64,000 nucleotides of DNA from Ignavibacteriales bacterium (GCA_003599415.1 QZKB01000148.1:1-64000), one strand, 5' to 3'. Positions 25,715 to 34,526 are shown, numbered from the stretch's first letter. Notes: generated by a model not told the origin, from the sequence alone. Program-made: numbers and translations.

Positions 25715-28088
25715 TAATTTTTGCCTGTGTAATTCCCTTCAGCTTTATGTTTATGAATTTGTCCCTGTAGCTAAATTTACAACCGGTAATTTGTGCTGTG
25801 TCTGATGTATGTAAACCTGCAGATTTAATTCCAACTTCAGAAAATATATTCAGCTCATAATTTCTTTTTACCTGTCCGGATATTTCAAAAATTATTTTGC
25901 TCGTATCCTGCGAACAGGAATATTTTGTAATTAAGTTATCCTCGTACTGGGTATAGTTAGAATCATCGGAAGGATAAACTGTTATTATTAACTTATCAAT
26001 AAACTTTTCGGGAATTCGTTTTCGCAATTCCATCATCGGAATAATTGCCCCTTCTCTTACATAAACGGGCATATCCTCAAGCGGCATTGTAATGTTTTTA
26101 TTCGCAATCCCATTAACAACTTCACCGTTATGAAAATCAATCCACTTACCTTTGGGGAAATAAACTGTTCTTGTGTTGGTTTTATTATAAATCGGGGCTA
26201 CAAGAAAATGCGGACCGAACATAAATTCCAGGTCTTTATTGTATGTATTAGGGTCATCCGGAAAAATTAATGGAAGCGCACGCAAAACCGGCATACCTGT
26301 AAGACCGGCCTCAATTGCAGCGCTGTAAATATATGGGAACAGTTGGTATCTTAGAATAATATACTTGCGTACATAAGCCAATGCTACTTCACCAAAATAC
26401 ATCGGCTCGCGCGGGCTGTCTCCATGCATCCTGCTGTGCGAACAGAATAAACCAAACTGTGCCCATCTAATAAATAATTCCTCCGAAGGTATACCACGGT
26501 AACCGCCAATATCATTACTCCAGAAAGATACTCCCGACATTCCTATTGATAATCCTCCGCGGATTGTACCTGCAAGACTTTCAAAATCTGCCGCGGGATC
26601 TGCAGACCAGCAAACAGGATATCTCTGATTTCCTGTAGTGCCGGAACGGCTCCAGACGAAACCATAACCTTTTTCTTCATTCGTTACTTCACTTACCGCT
26701 TTGTTGTAAATAAGAGGATAAAGATTGTGCATTGTCTTGCCGGTCTGTCCGTTAAAAAAAACAGAATCCTCTGGAATGTCTTCACCAAAATCTGTTTTAA
26801 ATACACTAACGCCATCTCTTAATATCGCGCGATGTAAATCTTTGTACCAGTTATAGGCATCAGGATTTGTCAGATCAATTATTGCTACACGGGCATTCCA
26901 GGAATTTTGTTGTGTAGCAGTTCGTATTATTCCATCAGGCCTTGGTGCTAATGATAATCCATAATCGATTATATATGGCTTGCCCGATGGAGTTTTAACA
27001 AAGTAATCTTTCTCAATCCCAATTTTGTAAAGGTCGCTTTCAATTGAAATATAGGGATGCTCCCAAAGGCAAACTTTTAATCCTTTGGAATTAAGGTCGG
27101 CAATAAATTTTTCTATTTCAGGAAAAGCTTCCCTGTTCCATTTAAAATTGCAGTACTCGCGCCACTGCATCCACCACGGATCAATATGAATTACATCAGC
27201 AGGCAAATTATTTTCTTCAATTTCATTTACAAGCTTTTCCATAGCTTCCTGGTTGCGGTATGTTCCTCCTGATGAATACCACAACCCAAATGACCATTTT
27301 GGAGGCACAGGTGATCTTCCTGTAAGCAGTGTGTAATTATATAAAATGTTTTTTGGCTCCGGTCCGTAAATTATATATACATCAAGAATGCCTGATTCAT
27401 TTTTTATTGTATAAGACTGGCAGGATTCAGTTCCCAGTTCCCATGTAATTTTAGAGCTTGAATTAACAAACAGTCCGTAGCCTTTAGTGCTCCAAAGGAA
27501 AGGAATATTTTTGTGTGAGCGTTCGCTTGTGGAGCCGAATGCATCCATTGTCCAGGAAATTATTTTTTGTCCCACCTTATTAAGGGGAACGAATTTTTCG
27601 CCTAACCCAAACAATGCTTCATCGGGACGTAAATAAAAAGATTGGGTTGTAAGGTTAATATCTTTTTCTTTTTTTGTAAATCCGAGTGGAAGTACAAAAG
27701 GTCTTCCAAGTCCGTCAATATCAAGAATGTTCTCACGGAGAATTTCATTGCCATTCTCATCAAGGAAGTAAATACAAAACGGATCCCTGCATACAACAAG
27801 TTTAAGTTTTGTCCCGGTAATTTCAATTCCGCATGCTGTTTCATGGACTTCAAGCTGAATCTTGTCATCACTTTCAAATTGAACGAACTCTTTTAGAATT
27901 TCATTTCCGGATTCCGGCGGGAAGAATGAGTATTTCCAGATTTCATCAGTTACTGCCTTGAATAGCAGTTCTGCATTCCACCCATATGCAGTAGAGCAAT
28001 TTAAAAGAATTATATTTCCCTTCAGATACCAGTTCTTGAAATTAATTATCCAATCAAAATTTTCCGGTGCGTTATGGGGTATCAGCAT
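25701..28088 (-). CDS. GH31 alpha-xylosidase-like (YicI type), cytoplasmic
   Basis: A 795-aa GH31 retaining alpha-glycosidase without a signal peptide, so it is cytoplasmic. The nucleophile is Asp433 in FKTDFGEDIPED; the KTDFGE form is that of E. coli YicI alpha-xylosidase, not the WxDMNE of alpha-glucosidases. Asp497 in CWSADPAAD is the acid/base, and the spacing from the nucleophile (64 residues) is close to YicI's (66). GVSFWSNDIGGY and LFCSHSRMHG also match. It is the last gene of the corrinoid/URO-D operon, 44 bases after a URO-D gene. Release of alpha-xylose, possibly modified, is the likely activity. Confidence 0.9.
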   Translation of the reverse strand: MLIPHNAPENFDWIINFKNWYLKGNIILLNCSTAYGWNAELLFKAVTDEIWKYSFFPPESGNEILKEFVQFESDDKIQLEVHETACGIEITGTKLKLVVCRDPFCIYFLDENGNEILRENILDIDGLGRPFVLPLGFTKKEKDINLTTQSFYLRPDEALFGLGEKFVPLNKVGQKIISWTMDAFGSTSERSHKNIPFLWSTKGYGLFVNSSSKITWELGTESCQSYTIKNESGILDVYIIYGPEPKNILYNYTLLTGRSPVPPKWSFGLWYSSGGTYRNQEAMEKLVNEIEENNLPADVIHIDPWWMQWREYCNFKWNREAFPEIEKFIADLNSKGLKVCLWEHPYISIESDLYKIGIEKDYFVKTPSGKPYIIDYGLSLAPRPDGIIRTATQQNSWNARVAIIDLTNPDAYNWYKDLHRAILRDGVSVFKTDFGEDIPEDSVFFNGQTGKTMHNLYPLIYNKAVSEVTNEEKGYGFVWSRSGTTGNQRYPVCWSADPAADFESLAGTIRGGLSIGMSGVSFWSNDIGGYRGIPSEELFIRWAQFGLFCSHSRMHGDSPREPMYFGEVALAYVRKYIILRYQLFPYIYSAAIEAGLTGMPVLRALPLIFPDDPNTYNKDLEFMFGPHFLVAPIYNKTNTRTVYFPKGKWIDFHNGEVVNGIANKNITMPLEDMPVYVREGAIIPMMELRKRIPEKFIDKLIITVYPSDDSNYTQYEDNLITKYSCSQDTSKIIFEISGQVKRNYELNIFSEVGIKSAGLHTSDTAQITGCKFSYRDKFINIKLKGITQAKITMMK

Positions 28089-28132
28089 ATTTGTTATTGT
28101 TCAGTTGAAGTAAAAAAAATTTTTGTTTTTAT

Positions 28133-29275
28133 TTATTCTGCATTAAGCAGTTTATAGATTTCAAAAAGATCAGTTTCCGGCCAGTGCTCATCTATCAATC
28201 CGTTGGTGACATCAACATTAATAAAAAGACCGCGATTGGTTTTCTTTGCTTTAAGTATTCGTTCAACATAATCTTTTATACTGTTGAACCTGATATTCTG
28301 ATTAAAACCTATTCTGCAAGCAAGAGGAATCTTCCCGTTAAATTGTCTGAGCACTTCTTCATAATTTGCTTCGCTTGCTCCAAATTCAAGTCCTCTCAGA
28401 TTTTTAATCTTCTCCAAACTTGAAAATTGGTGTAGCCAGTTACCGCAGGAATGAATATATATTCCGCCAAACTCTTCGGAGAGTTGATTTATATAAGGAA
28501 GATGAAATTCATCATGCATCTCTGCAGAGATCATAACACACTCATCATTTGAAATTGAAACACCCGAGCCATCCGGCAGCCATGGCTGGAACATTGCCGG
28601 AACGAATTCAACACCTGCTTCTTTAACTATTCTTCTCTGTTCTTTAACAAAATCAATTGTAAGATCAGTAACCATTTTCATCAGGTGATGAACTTCCGTA
28701 GGATTTGTATGCATTGCCATTAATAAATTATTATGGCCAAAGATCAATGCTGCGCTATCCAAAGGTCCTTGGATATCAGTCAGACGAATAGGAAACTTTC
28801 CGGATGTTTCTTTAATAAAGTACTTTGAATAATCAAGCACTCTTTTAAGTTCACCGGAATCAACTTTTGGTTTTTCTATTTTATATACGTCACCAGGGTC
28901 ATCACTTAAAGCTGCTTTGCAGGAAGGGAAATCATTATTCCACCAAACAACTTCACATCCGAATGCCGAAGGTATTGCAACAACTCCGAGTGAAGGGCAA
29001 AGCGATGGAACATAATCACCTTTTAATTTAATCTGTCCGGCAATTTCAGTTAACTGTGCTTTAAGATATTTCTCCGGGTCAAGAAGCCTGTCGTTTACGG
29101 TGTCAATTCCATCAGTAGAGAAGAGTGCACTTTTAACAGGTTCACCACCTTTCACTTTAGGGCCAACGTAGCTTATCATAAAAGCCGGGCGTTCATTGTT
29201 TTCAAGATTCCAGAATTTGTTCAGGAAATCTTTGCTCTGTTTGGAAATATTTGTTACTGGATTAATTGGGTTCAT
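28133..29275 (-). CDS. URO-D-like corrinoid methyltransferase-type protein
   Basis: A 380-aa URO-D superfamily protein with the zinc-type motif His275-Ser-Cys277-Gly in YIHSCGNWLHQF. It has an N-terminal extension relative to the 340-aa paralogs. Its C-terminal loop (LFINVDVTNGLIDEHW) lacks the third cysteine of MtaA and resembles neither the SPSHE nor the SPSDH loops of the other paralogs, suggesting a distinct substrate. It is encoded between GH31 and another URO-D gene in the minus-strand operon (44- and 27-base gaps), downstream of the corrinoid protein. Confidence 0.85.
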   Translation of the reverse strand: MNPINPVTNISKQSKDFLNKFWNLENNERPAFMISYVGPKVKGGEPVKSALFSTDGIDTVNDRLLDPEKYLKAQLTEIAGQIKLKGDYVPSLCPSLGVVAIPSAFGCEVVWWNNDFPSCKAALSDDPGDVYKIEKPKVDSGELKRVLDYSKYFIKETSGKFPIRLTDIQGPLDSAALIFGHNNLLMAMHTNPTEVHHLMKMVTDLTIDFVKEQRRIVKEAGVEFVPAMFQPWLPDGSGVSISNDECVMISAEMHDEFHLPYINQLSEEFGGIYIHSCGNWLHQFSSLEKIKNLRGLEFGASEANYEEVLRQFNGKIPLACRIGFNQNIRFNSIKDYVERILKAKKTNRGLFINVDVTNGLIDEHWPETDLFEIYKLLNAE

Positions 29276-29302
29276 AAGTCTTAATTGTGTGCACTTTAAA
29301 AA

Positions 29303-30481
29303 TTACTGTTGAGATAAATCGATTGCAGCCAGCATCATTGCATTTATATTTTCTATTGGGGTACCGGGAGGAATATTACTTCCGTCCTGTAATATGAATC
29401 CTTTATAAGGTGCAAGCTTACCAATAACTTTTTTGCATTCAAGTTTTATTTGCTCCGGTGTACCTGAATAAATTAACATCGGGTTAACGTTACCTACTAA
29501 AACTACTTTCCCTCCCATAACTTCGGCTATATAATCCAAATCAACCTGGTAACCAAATCCCTGCAGTTCATTTATTCTTAAATCATCACGAAAAACTTTC
29601 AGAAGGTGATCGCTTTTACCGCACATATGCAATGAAAGGTAACCATCGAAGTTATCTCTCAGCCTCTTTTCAAACGGAAGAACTATTTCCCGGAATTGTT
29701 CTTCTGAAAGCGAAACTGCAAAATCATCTGTCCAGGCAAAATCTTTTGGTACGGGAAGTTTTTCTTCCTGCCAGCAAAAATCTAAATACTCAATCAACTT
29801 GTCAGTTACAATTCTTAAAAGTTCTTTAACAAACTCGGGGCGTTCAAAGATTGCTTCAAAAATTTCTGTGTTGCCCATTAAATCACTTGCAATACCAAAC
29901 GGTCCGTCCGATGTATGTGTTAATGATGGACTTAATCCGGGATAAAATATTTCTCCGCCTAAAAATTGAACCGGATATTTTTCGGCAATATCAATCATTT
30001 GATTTCTGTATTCAATCTGCTTTGCATTTATACCGGAATGAATGAAATCCATATCTTCAAGTTTTTTCAAATCGCTGTCATCTTTTATCCATGGTTTCCC
30101 AACCCAGGGAATATCGTCATCGGGAAAAATAATATTGCAGCCAAGGCTGCCTGATTCAAATGTATTCTGGAAGTCTGTCCATGCCCCTGTCCAAGGGCCT
30201 GTAATTGAATACGCATCTGTTCTAATATTTTCCAGAAGCCATTTTTGTGCAAGTATCTGGGTTCTAAGCATCGTTTCCGGATCACGATAATAATCCTTGA
30301 AACTTGTTCCGGTTTTAGGAATTAGAAACCGATGAGCAATTGCGGGAATTACAGGTACACGGTCTACAGCTTTAAATCTTTTTGCGTTTTCAACTCTTTG
30401 TTTCCTGTCAGCTAATTCTTCTGTTGTTATATTTATAGTAATTGGTTCATTCATTTTAATAAATGCATTTCCTTGCTTCAT
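29303..30481 (-). CDS. URO-D-like corrinoid methyltransferase-type protein
   Basis: A 392-aa URO-D superfamily protein with His285-Met-Cys287-Gly in LSLHMCGKSDHLL, the metal-site motif of methyltransferase members. The barrel continues with VVLVGNVNPMLIYSGTPEQI, close to MtaA-like sequences, and a final loop FILQDGSNIPPGTPIENI. The start at 30481 overlaps the upstream URO-D gene by 26 bases. An ATG at 30454 (383 aa) would leave a one-base gap and is equally possible. It probably transfers methyl groups between a substrate or carrier and the operon's corrinoid protein. Confidence 0.85.
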   Translation of the reverse strand: MKQGNAFIKMNEPITINITTEELADRKQRVENAKRFKAVDRVPVIPAIAHRFLIPKTGTSFKDYYRDPETMLRTQILAQKWLLENIRTDAYSITGPWTGAWTDFQNTFESGSLGCNIIFPDDDIPWVGKPWIKDDSDLKKLEDMDFIHSGINAKQIEYRNQMIDIAEKYPVQFLGGEIFYPGLSPSLTHTSDGPFGIASDLMGNTEIFEAIFERPEFVKELLRIVTDKLIEYLDFCWQEEKLPVPKDFAWTDDFAVSLSEEQFREIVLPFEKRLRDNFDGYLSLHMCGKSDHLLKVFRDDLRINELQGFGYQVDLDYIAEVMGGKVVLVGNVNPMLIYSGTPEQIKLECKKVIGKLAPYKGFILQDGSNIPPGTPIENINAMMLAAIDLSQQ

Positions 30482-31610
30482 CAGAAAAAGCTTTAAGTAA
30501 ATTTAAATCAGCATCAAAAAAATGATCTGAAGGGGAAAGAATAAATCCACCGCCTTCACCTGCATCTTCAAAACATTTTCTTACAGCTTTTCTTGTTTCG
30601 TTTTCCGAACAATCTTTTAAATAATGAAACTGGTCGAAACCGCCAATCATACATACACGATTCCCGATTCGTTTCTTAGCTTCACTTAGAATTGTATCTC
30701 CGCCCATTTCTGCCGGAGTAAATGTTTCCATTGCATCTGTGTTCATATCAGCAATCATTTCAAGGAAGGGCATCATACCACCACAAGTGTGATAAACTAT
30801 TTTTTGTCCGGCCTGGTGGGCAATATTAATTAATTCTGCATCGTACGGTGAGACAAATTCTTCAAAAATATTCGGAGAGATAACGGTGCTTGAAGCATCG
30901 CCGCCGCCGTGTTCTATCAAATCATATTTAGCCCCTTTAAGGGATTGCGTGTAAATCTTTTTCTTTTCAAAAAGAATTTTAAGAAATGTATGAACCCAAT
31001 CGGCATCATCGAATGTAGCCATAATTAAATTTTCAATTCCAAACAGAACGGATGCATCCTGCCAGCAGCCGGATTGCCCGTACACATCAAAAAAGTTTAT
31101 TAAGCCTCTAATCATTCCGCGCTCGCCGTACACTTCCGCCTGCCGGTTTATTTCTGCAACGTTACATTTAGGGGCAACAGCAAATTCTGCAATAATTTCT
31201 ATGTCGGATTTATCTTTAATTAATCTTTCGGAAACCCAGCTTGTATATTCATTGCTTTGCAGGACCATTGACAGAGTCTTCTTTGGAGTAACGAATTTAT
31301 ATCTTATAGTTTTATAGGTTTCATTGGGAATTTCTTCAGTAAAAATTCTCCAGGTATCTGTTGAAATTCTTCTTGCTTCAAGATAACCGGGAACATGAAG
31401 AGGATCGTAATATTCACCTTTTGATTCATCCGGCATATAAGCCTGAACCCAATTGATCGGATCCAGTTCAAATTCATCAAAGAATTCCTGGTTTGTTTTT
31501 CCATCAAGATATTTGTCAAGAAAATAAGTCTGTACATGATGAGTTGTAACCGGAAGCCTGTCTGGCTTTTGTCTGTTTATTGCTGCGTTAAACCTTTGTT
31601 TGGAAGTCAT
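30456..31610 (-). CDS. URO-D-like corrinoid methyltransferase-type protein
   Basis: A 384-aa URO-D superfamily protein. The motif His274-Thr-Cys276-Gly is in IVYHTCGGMMPFLEMI, followed by TDAMETFTPAEMGG, VCMIGGFDQFHYL and the loop FILSPSDHFFDADL. The SPSDH loop recalls the SPSHE loop of the plus-strand paralog at 22105. It starts MTSKQRFNAAINRQKPDRLP, the classic N-terminus of methyltransferase-type URO-Ds. It sits between ribose pyranase (60-base gap) and another URO-D gene (overlap). Its exact methyl donor is unknown. Confidence 0.86.
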   Translation of the reverse strand: MTSKQRFNAAINRQKPDRLPVTTHHVQTYFLDKYLDGKTNQEFFDEFELDPINWVQAYMPDESKGEYYDPLHVPGYLEARRISTDTWRIFTEEIPNETYKTIRYKFVTPKKTLSMVLQSNEYTSWVSERLIKDKSDIEIIAEFAVAPKCNVAEINRQAEVYGERGMIRGLINFFDVYGQSGCWQDASVLFGIENLIMATFDDADWVHTFLKILFEKKKIYTQSLKGAKYDLIEHGGGDASSTVISPNIFEEFVSPYDAELINIAHQAGQKIVYHTCGGMMPFLEMIADMNTDAMETFTPAEMGGDTILSEAKKRIGNRVCMIGGFDQFHYLKDCSENETRKAVRKCFEDAGEGGGFILSPSDHFFDADLNLLKAFSDEARKCIY

Positions 31611-31670
31611 ACTGAATCTTTCCGAAAAAAGAGTGAATTATTTAATTGAATGCAATGAACCAAAATTATT

Positions 31671-32075
31671 TTAAAAAACGACTCCGGCAACTAAAATGAA
31701 GTTTGCAAACGGAGTAGCCTCGCCAGTCTTAACAAACGTAATATTTCTTTGTTCGTTATTTATTTTTTTAAATTCCTCGTGGCATATTTTTTTTATCGGT
31801 ATATTTTCCGGAACAATTTCTTTAAGTGATTTAAGAATGTGAGAACTTCTTTGCTCCATTTCGTTGGTAATTATTATACTCTCAATTTTTAACTCATCAA
31901 GTATTGCTTTCGCGACATCAATTATACGCGGAAGATTAATCGTAACTGAAAGATCAATAACTTTTGCGCCGTGCGGAATGGGGTAACCGCAATCGCATAT
32001 TACAAGCCAATCCCCGTGACCAAAAGATGCAATTGTTTGGGCAAGCTGAGCATTCAGAATTCCGCCTTTCTTCAT
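31671..32075 (-). CDS. rbsD: D-ribose pyranase
   Basis: Interconverts pyranose and furanose forms of ribose so that ribokinase can use it. At 134 aa it is the usual RbsD length. It begins MKKGGILNAQLAQTIASFGH, with catalytic His20 and Asp28 at the family positions (GHGDWLVICDCG), and PIPHGAKVIDLSV follows. The ribokinase stop lies one base upstream of its start, the normal rbsD/rbsK partnership. Finding both inside a corrinoid/URO-D operon suggests that a pentose, possibly demethylated ribose, is a product of this pathway. Confidence 0.93.
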   Translation of the reverse strand: MKKGGILNAQLAQTIASFGHGDWLVICDCGYPIPHGAKVIDLSVTINLPRIIDVAKAILDELKIESIIITNEMEQRSSHILKSLKEIVPENIPIKKICHEEFKKINNEQRNITFVKTGEATPFANFILVAGVVF

Positions 32076-32076
32076 T

Positions 32077-33003
32077 TTAAACCTTTGTACTTAATCTTAA
32101 AAAATGCTCAACATCCTTTCGTAACGGAATGGAAGGTTGAGCGCCGGATTTAGTTACAGACAATGCTGAAGCCGCATTACCGAATATTGCTGCTTCAATC
32201 AAAGATTTATCTTCTGCCAATGCAGTTACGAGTGCGCCGTTAAAAACGTCTCCTGCGGCTGTTGTATCAACAGCATCAACTTTAAATGACGTAATAAATT
32301 CTCTGATGTCTTTTGTAGCCAGGAAAATTCCTTTTGCACCAAGCGTTATAATAACTGTGTCAATTCCTTTTGCCATAAGAAATTCTGCCGCATCAGAAAT
32401 ATCATTATCAGATTTAATGTTTTTCCCTGTTAAGATTTCCGCTTCTGTTTCGTTTGGAGTAATGATAGAAATACACTTTAGCAATTCATCATCCAGGTAT
32501 TGTGCCGGTGCTGGATTTAGAATTATCTTTTTATTTAAATGATTAGCAATCTTTGCAGCAGCTTTAACCGTTTCCAATGGAATTTCAAGCTGCATTAAGA
32601 GAAAATCGTTTTGTTCAATTAACTCTGAAATATTTTGAATGTCTTCCGGGGTTATTTTCATATTTGCACCGGAAGCAACTGCAATACTATTCTCACCATC
32701 TTCAGAAACATAAATTAAAGCAACACCGGTCGACTCGTTCTCATCAATTAAAATATATTCTGTATTTATACCGTCCAGCCTGTAACCTTCTAGCGATTGT
32801 TTTCCAAAGCTATCTTTACCAACCTTGGAAACAAATGTTACGTTTCCGCCGGATCTTGCCGCTGCAACAGCCTGGTTAGCCCCTTTACCGCCTGCAGCTA
32901 AAAGAAATCTACCACCGAGAATAGTTTCTCCCGGTTTGGGAATCCTGGGAACGTTCACAATCATATCTGTATTCGAGCTGCCGATAACCAGGATTCTTTT
33001 CAT
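32077..33003 (-). CDS. rbsK: Ribokinase
   Basis: ATP-dependent phosphorylation of ribose at O5, in the cytoplasm. The 308-aa PfkB-family protein has the sugar-binding GGKGANQA at residues 38-45 and the catalytic signature DTTAAGD with Asp252, the same form as E. coli RbsK. NPAPAQYLDDELL and ITLGAKGIFLA are also family features. It is followed one base later by rbsD and preceded two bases earlier by the MetH-activation-like gene, so the four genes upstream of the URO-Ds are tightly co-transcribed. Other pentose or PfkB substrates cannot be excluded. Confidence 0.92.
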   Translation of the reverse strand: MKRILVIGSSNTDMIVNVPRIPKPGETILGGRFLLAAGGKGANQAVAAARSGGNVTFVSKVGKDSFGKQSLEGYRLDGINTEYILIDENESTGVALIYVSEDGENSIAVASGANMKITPEDIQNISELIEQNDFLLMQLEIPLETVKAAAKIANHLNKKIILNPAPAQYLDDELLKCISIITPNETEAEILTGKNIKSDNDISDAAEFLMAKGIDTVIITLGAKGIFLATKDIREFITSFKVDAVDTTAAGDVFNGALVTALAEDKSLIEAAIFGNAASALSVTKSGAQPSIPLRKDVEHFLRLSTKV

Positions 33004-33005
33004 AT

Positions 33006-33698
33006 TTATTTTGTCCTTCTTCTAAAGCAGCTTTCCATTTCACAGATAGAGCATTGATAATCATATTTTTTAACATTGGTTCCTATGCCAACAATTCCGC
33101 TAACAGATTTAATTGGAATCATTAGTGCGCTTTCAGTTAGTGATATGCCGCAGAAATTTTGTGGAAGGAGAGAAAAAAGTTTGTGTTGTTCTTTCACTAT
33201 CCAACCGCAATAACCAGGGCTGTAGCGGTTAGTAATTTTGAAATTATTATCAGAAACTATTTCCTGTAGTTTTATTTCAAGAAGATCTGCTGCACATTCA
33301 ACCACTTCAGAACCAATAGCATCAAGTATATAACCTTTTAAAATATCTATCCCGCTCAGATAATCTTTAGACATCGTTTCAATTTCAGGTCCGGCCGTAG
33401 CAACAAAGATTGCAGCAGCAGTAGAATTTCTTAACGGCTTTGCAATAATTGCTCCGGTATTAAATTGTATATTTTCTATAAATAAGGAATCTTTTTTGTC
33501 GTTTAGGTGAATTGAATCAAAAATTCTGAAACCGGCTTTTACGTGAATTAATCTATCAATAACAGGCAGGAGTTCATCAATGGAATGCAAAACCGGTTCT
33601 GGGGCAGAACTATTTTTATAACCAATTGCTTTTAATATAGACGGAACAGAAATTTTAATTTCATTGCCGGAGAATGAATATTCGTAAAGGTCTTTCAC
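33006..33698 (-). CDS. MetH activation-domain-like protein (corrinoid reactivation candidate)
   Basis: A 230-aa protein resembling the AdoMet-binding activation domain of B12-dependent methionine synthase, as in the stand-alone T. maritima TM0269. The AdoMet-site-like motif RYSPGYCGW is at residues 158-166, and the helix IGSEVVECAADLLE precedes it. The C-terminus has cysteines at 216, 219 and 224 (CSICEMESC) next to RRR, suggesting a metal site. It lies between the corrinoid-protein gene and ribokinase. Likely role: reductive remethylation of cob(II)alamin formed when the neighbouring corrinoid protein is oxidised. This is inferred from family and position. Confidence 0.8.
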   Translation of the reverse strand: MKDLYEYSFSGNEIKISVPSILKAIGYKNSSAPEPVLHSIDELLPVIDRLIHVKAGFRIFDSIHLNDKKDSLFIENIQFNTGAIIAKPLRNSTAAAIFVATAGPEIETMSKDYLSGIDILKGYILDAIGSEVVECAADLLEIKLQEIVSDNNFKITNRYSPGYCGWIVKEQHKLFSLLPQNFCGISLTESALMIPIKSVSGIVGIGTNVKKYDYQCSICEMESCFRRRTK

Positions 33699-33772
33699 AA
33701 ATCTTGTCTTCTTTTTGGTAATACAGGTAAACTATTATTGTCTATAAAATCTTTATCTGAATGAATTATTTG

Positions 33773-34441
33773 TCAGGCAAATACGGTATTCAGGTAATCA
33801 AGCGCACCCTGCGGATCAGGCGCATATAAATCTGCACCGATTTTATTTGCAAAATCATTTGTTAAAGGAGCGCCGCCAACCAGTACTTTTATTTCCGGAA
33901 AAACTTCTTTGATATTCTTTGTAATGGTTTCCATGTTCTGCATTGTAGTTGTAAGCAATGCACTTAAGCCAACAGCTTTAACTTTATGCTCTTTAATGGC
34001 ATTTAAAAATTTATCTGCCCCGGCATCAACTCCAAGATCAATAACATTCCATCCGCCGCCTTCAATAACCATAGAAACAATATTTTTTCCGATATCATGT
34101 AAATCGCCTGTAACAGTACCAAGTACAATTGATCCTTTATGTTTTACCTGGCCGCTCTGGAAATAAGGTTTAAGCAATTCCATAGCGCTTTTCATTGCTT
34201 TTGCTGCAATTAAAACATCTGGAACGAAAACTTTATTGTCACGGAATTTTACGCCTATCTTACCCATTCCAACCATTAATCCATTGTTAAGAATATCCTG
34301 TGGATTAATTCCTTCTTCCAAAGCTTTCTTTGTTATCTCGTATGCTCCATCCTGTCCTTTCATATCAGGAGGATAAGGAGATTGAACGTTAATCTTTCCT
34401 CTTTCAACACAGACCGCAAGTTTTTCAAGTAGTTCGTTCAT
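33773..34441 (-). CDS. Corrinoid-binding methyl-carrier protein (MtbC/MtaC-like)
   Basis: A 222-aa cobalamin carrier. Residues 1-90 are the helical cap domain (KKALEEGINPQDILNNGLM, VFVPDVLIAAKAMKSAM). Residues 103-222 are the Rossmann-like B12 domain with Asp113-Leu-His115-Asp-Ile-Gly118, where His115 is the cobalt lower ligand. GLSALLTTTMQ and LVGGAPLTNDFANKIGADLYAPD follow. It is the first gene of the minus-strand operon and would shuttle a methyl group between the URO-D-type methyltransferases and an acceptor. No substrate methyltransferase of the MttB, MtaB or MtrH type is seen in the window. Confidence 0.93.
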   Translation of the reverse strand: MNELLEKLAVCVERGKINVQSPYPPDMKGQDGAYEITKKALEEGINPQDILNNGLMVGMGKIGVKFRDNKVFVPDVLIAAKAMKSAMELLKPYFQSGQVKHKGSIVLGTVTGDLHDIGKNIVSMVIEGGGWNVIDLGVDAGADKFLNAIKEHKVKAVGLSALLTTTMQNMETITKNIKEVFPEIKVLVGGAPLTNDFANKIGADLYAPDPQGALDYLNTVFA

Positions 34442-34465
34442 AAATGTTCCGTTTTTTGTTTTTAA

Positions 34466-34481
34466 ATGTTATCGTTAACAT
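34466..34481 (-). promoter_or_regulatory. LacI/GalR-type operator upstream of the corrinoid operon
   Basis: The 16-bp near-palindrome ATGTTATCGTTAACAT has half-sites matching at 7 of 8 positions around a central CG, the layout of LacI-family operators. It lies about 25-40 bases before the corrinoid gene start and about 13 bases after the -7-like element. A bound repressor there would block transcription. No LacI-family gene is in the window. Confidence 0.5.
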
Positions 34482-34493
34482 AAAAGACTGTCA

Positions 34494-34526
34494 CAATACT
34501 AACATTTAGCATGAAAACATGCAAAT
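34494..34526 (-). promoter_or_regulatory. Bacteroidota-type promoter candidate for the corrinoid operon
   Basis: On the minus strand, ATTTGC (34526-34521) and TAGTATTG (34501-34494) are 19 bases apart. They fit the -33 TTTG and -7 TAnnTTTG consensus with one mismatch. The spacer contains a small hairpin, GCATG-AAAA-CATGC (34509-34522). The predicted transcript start falls just before the LacI-type operator. Confidence 0.45.
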
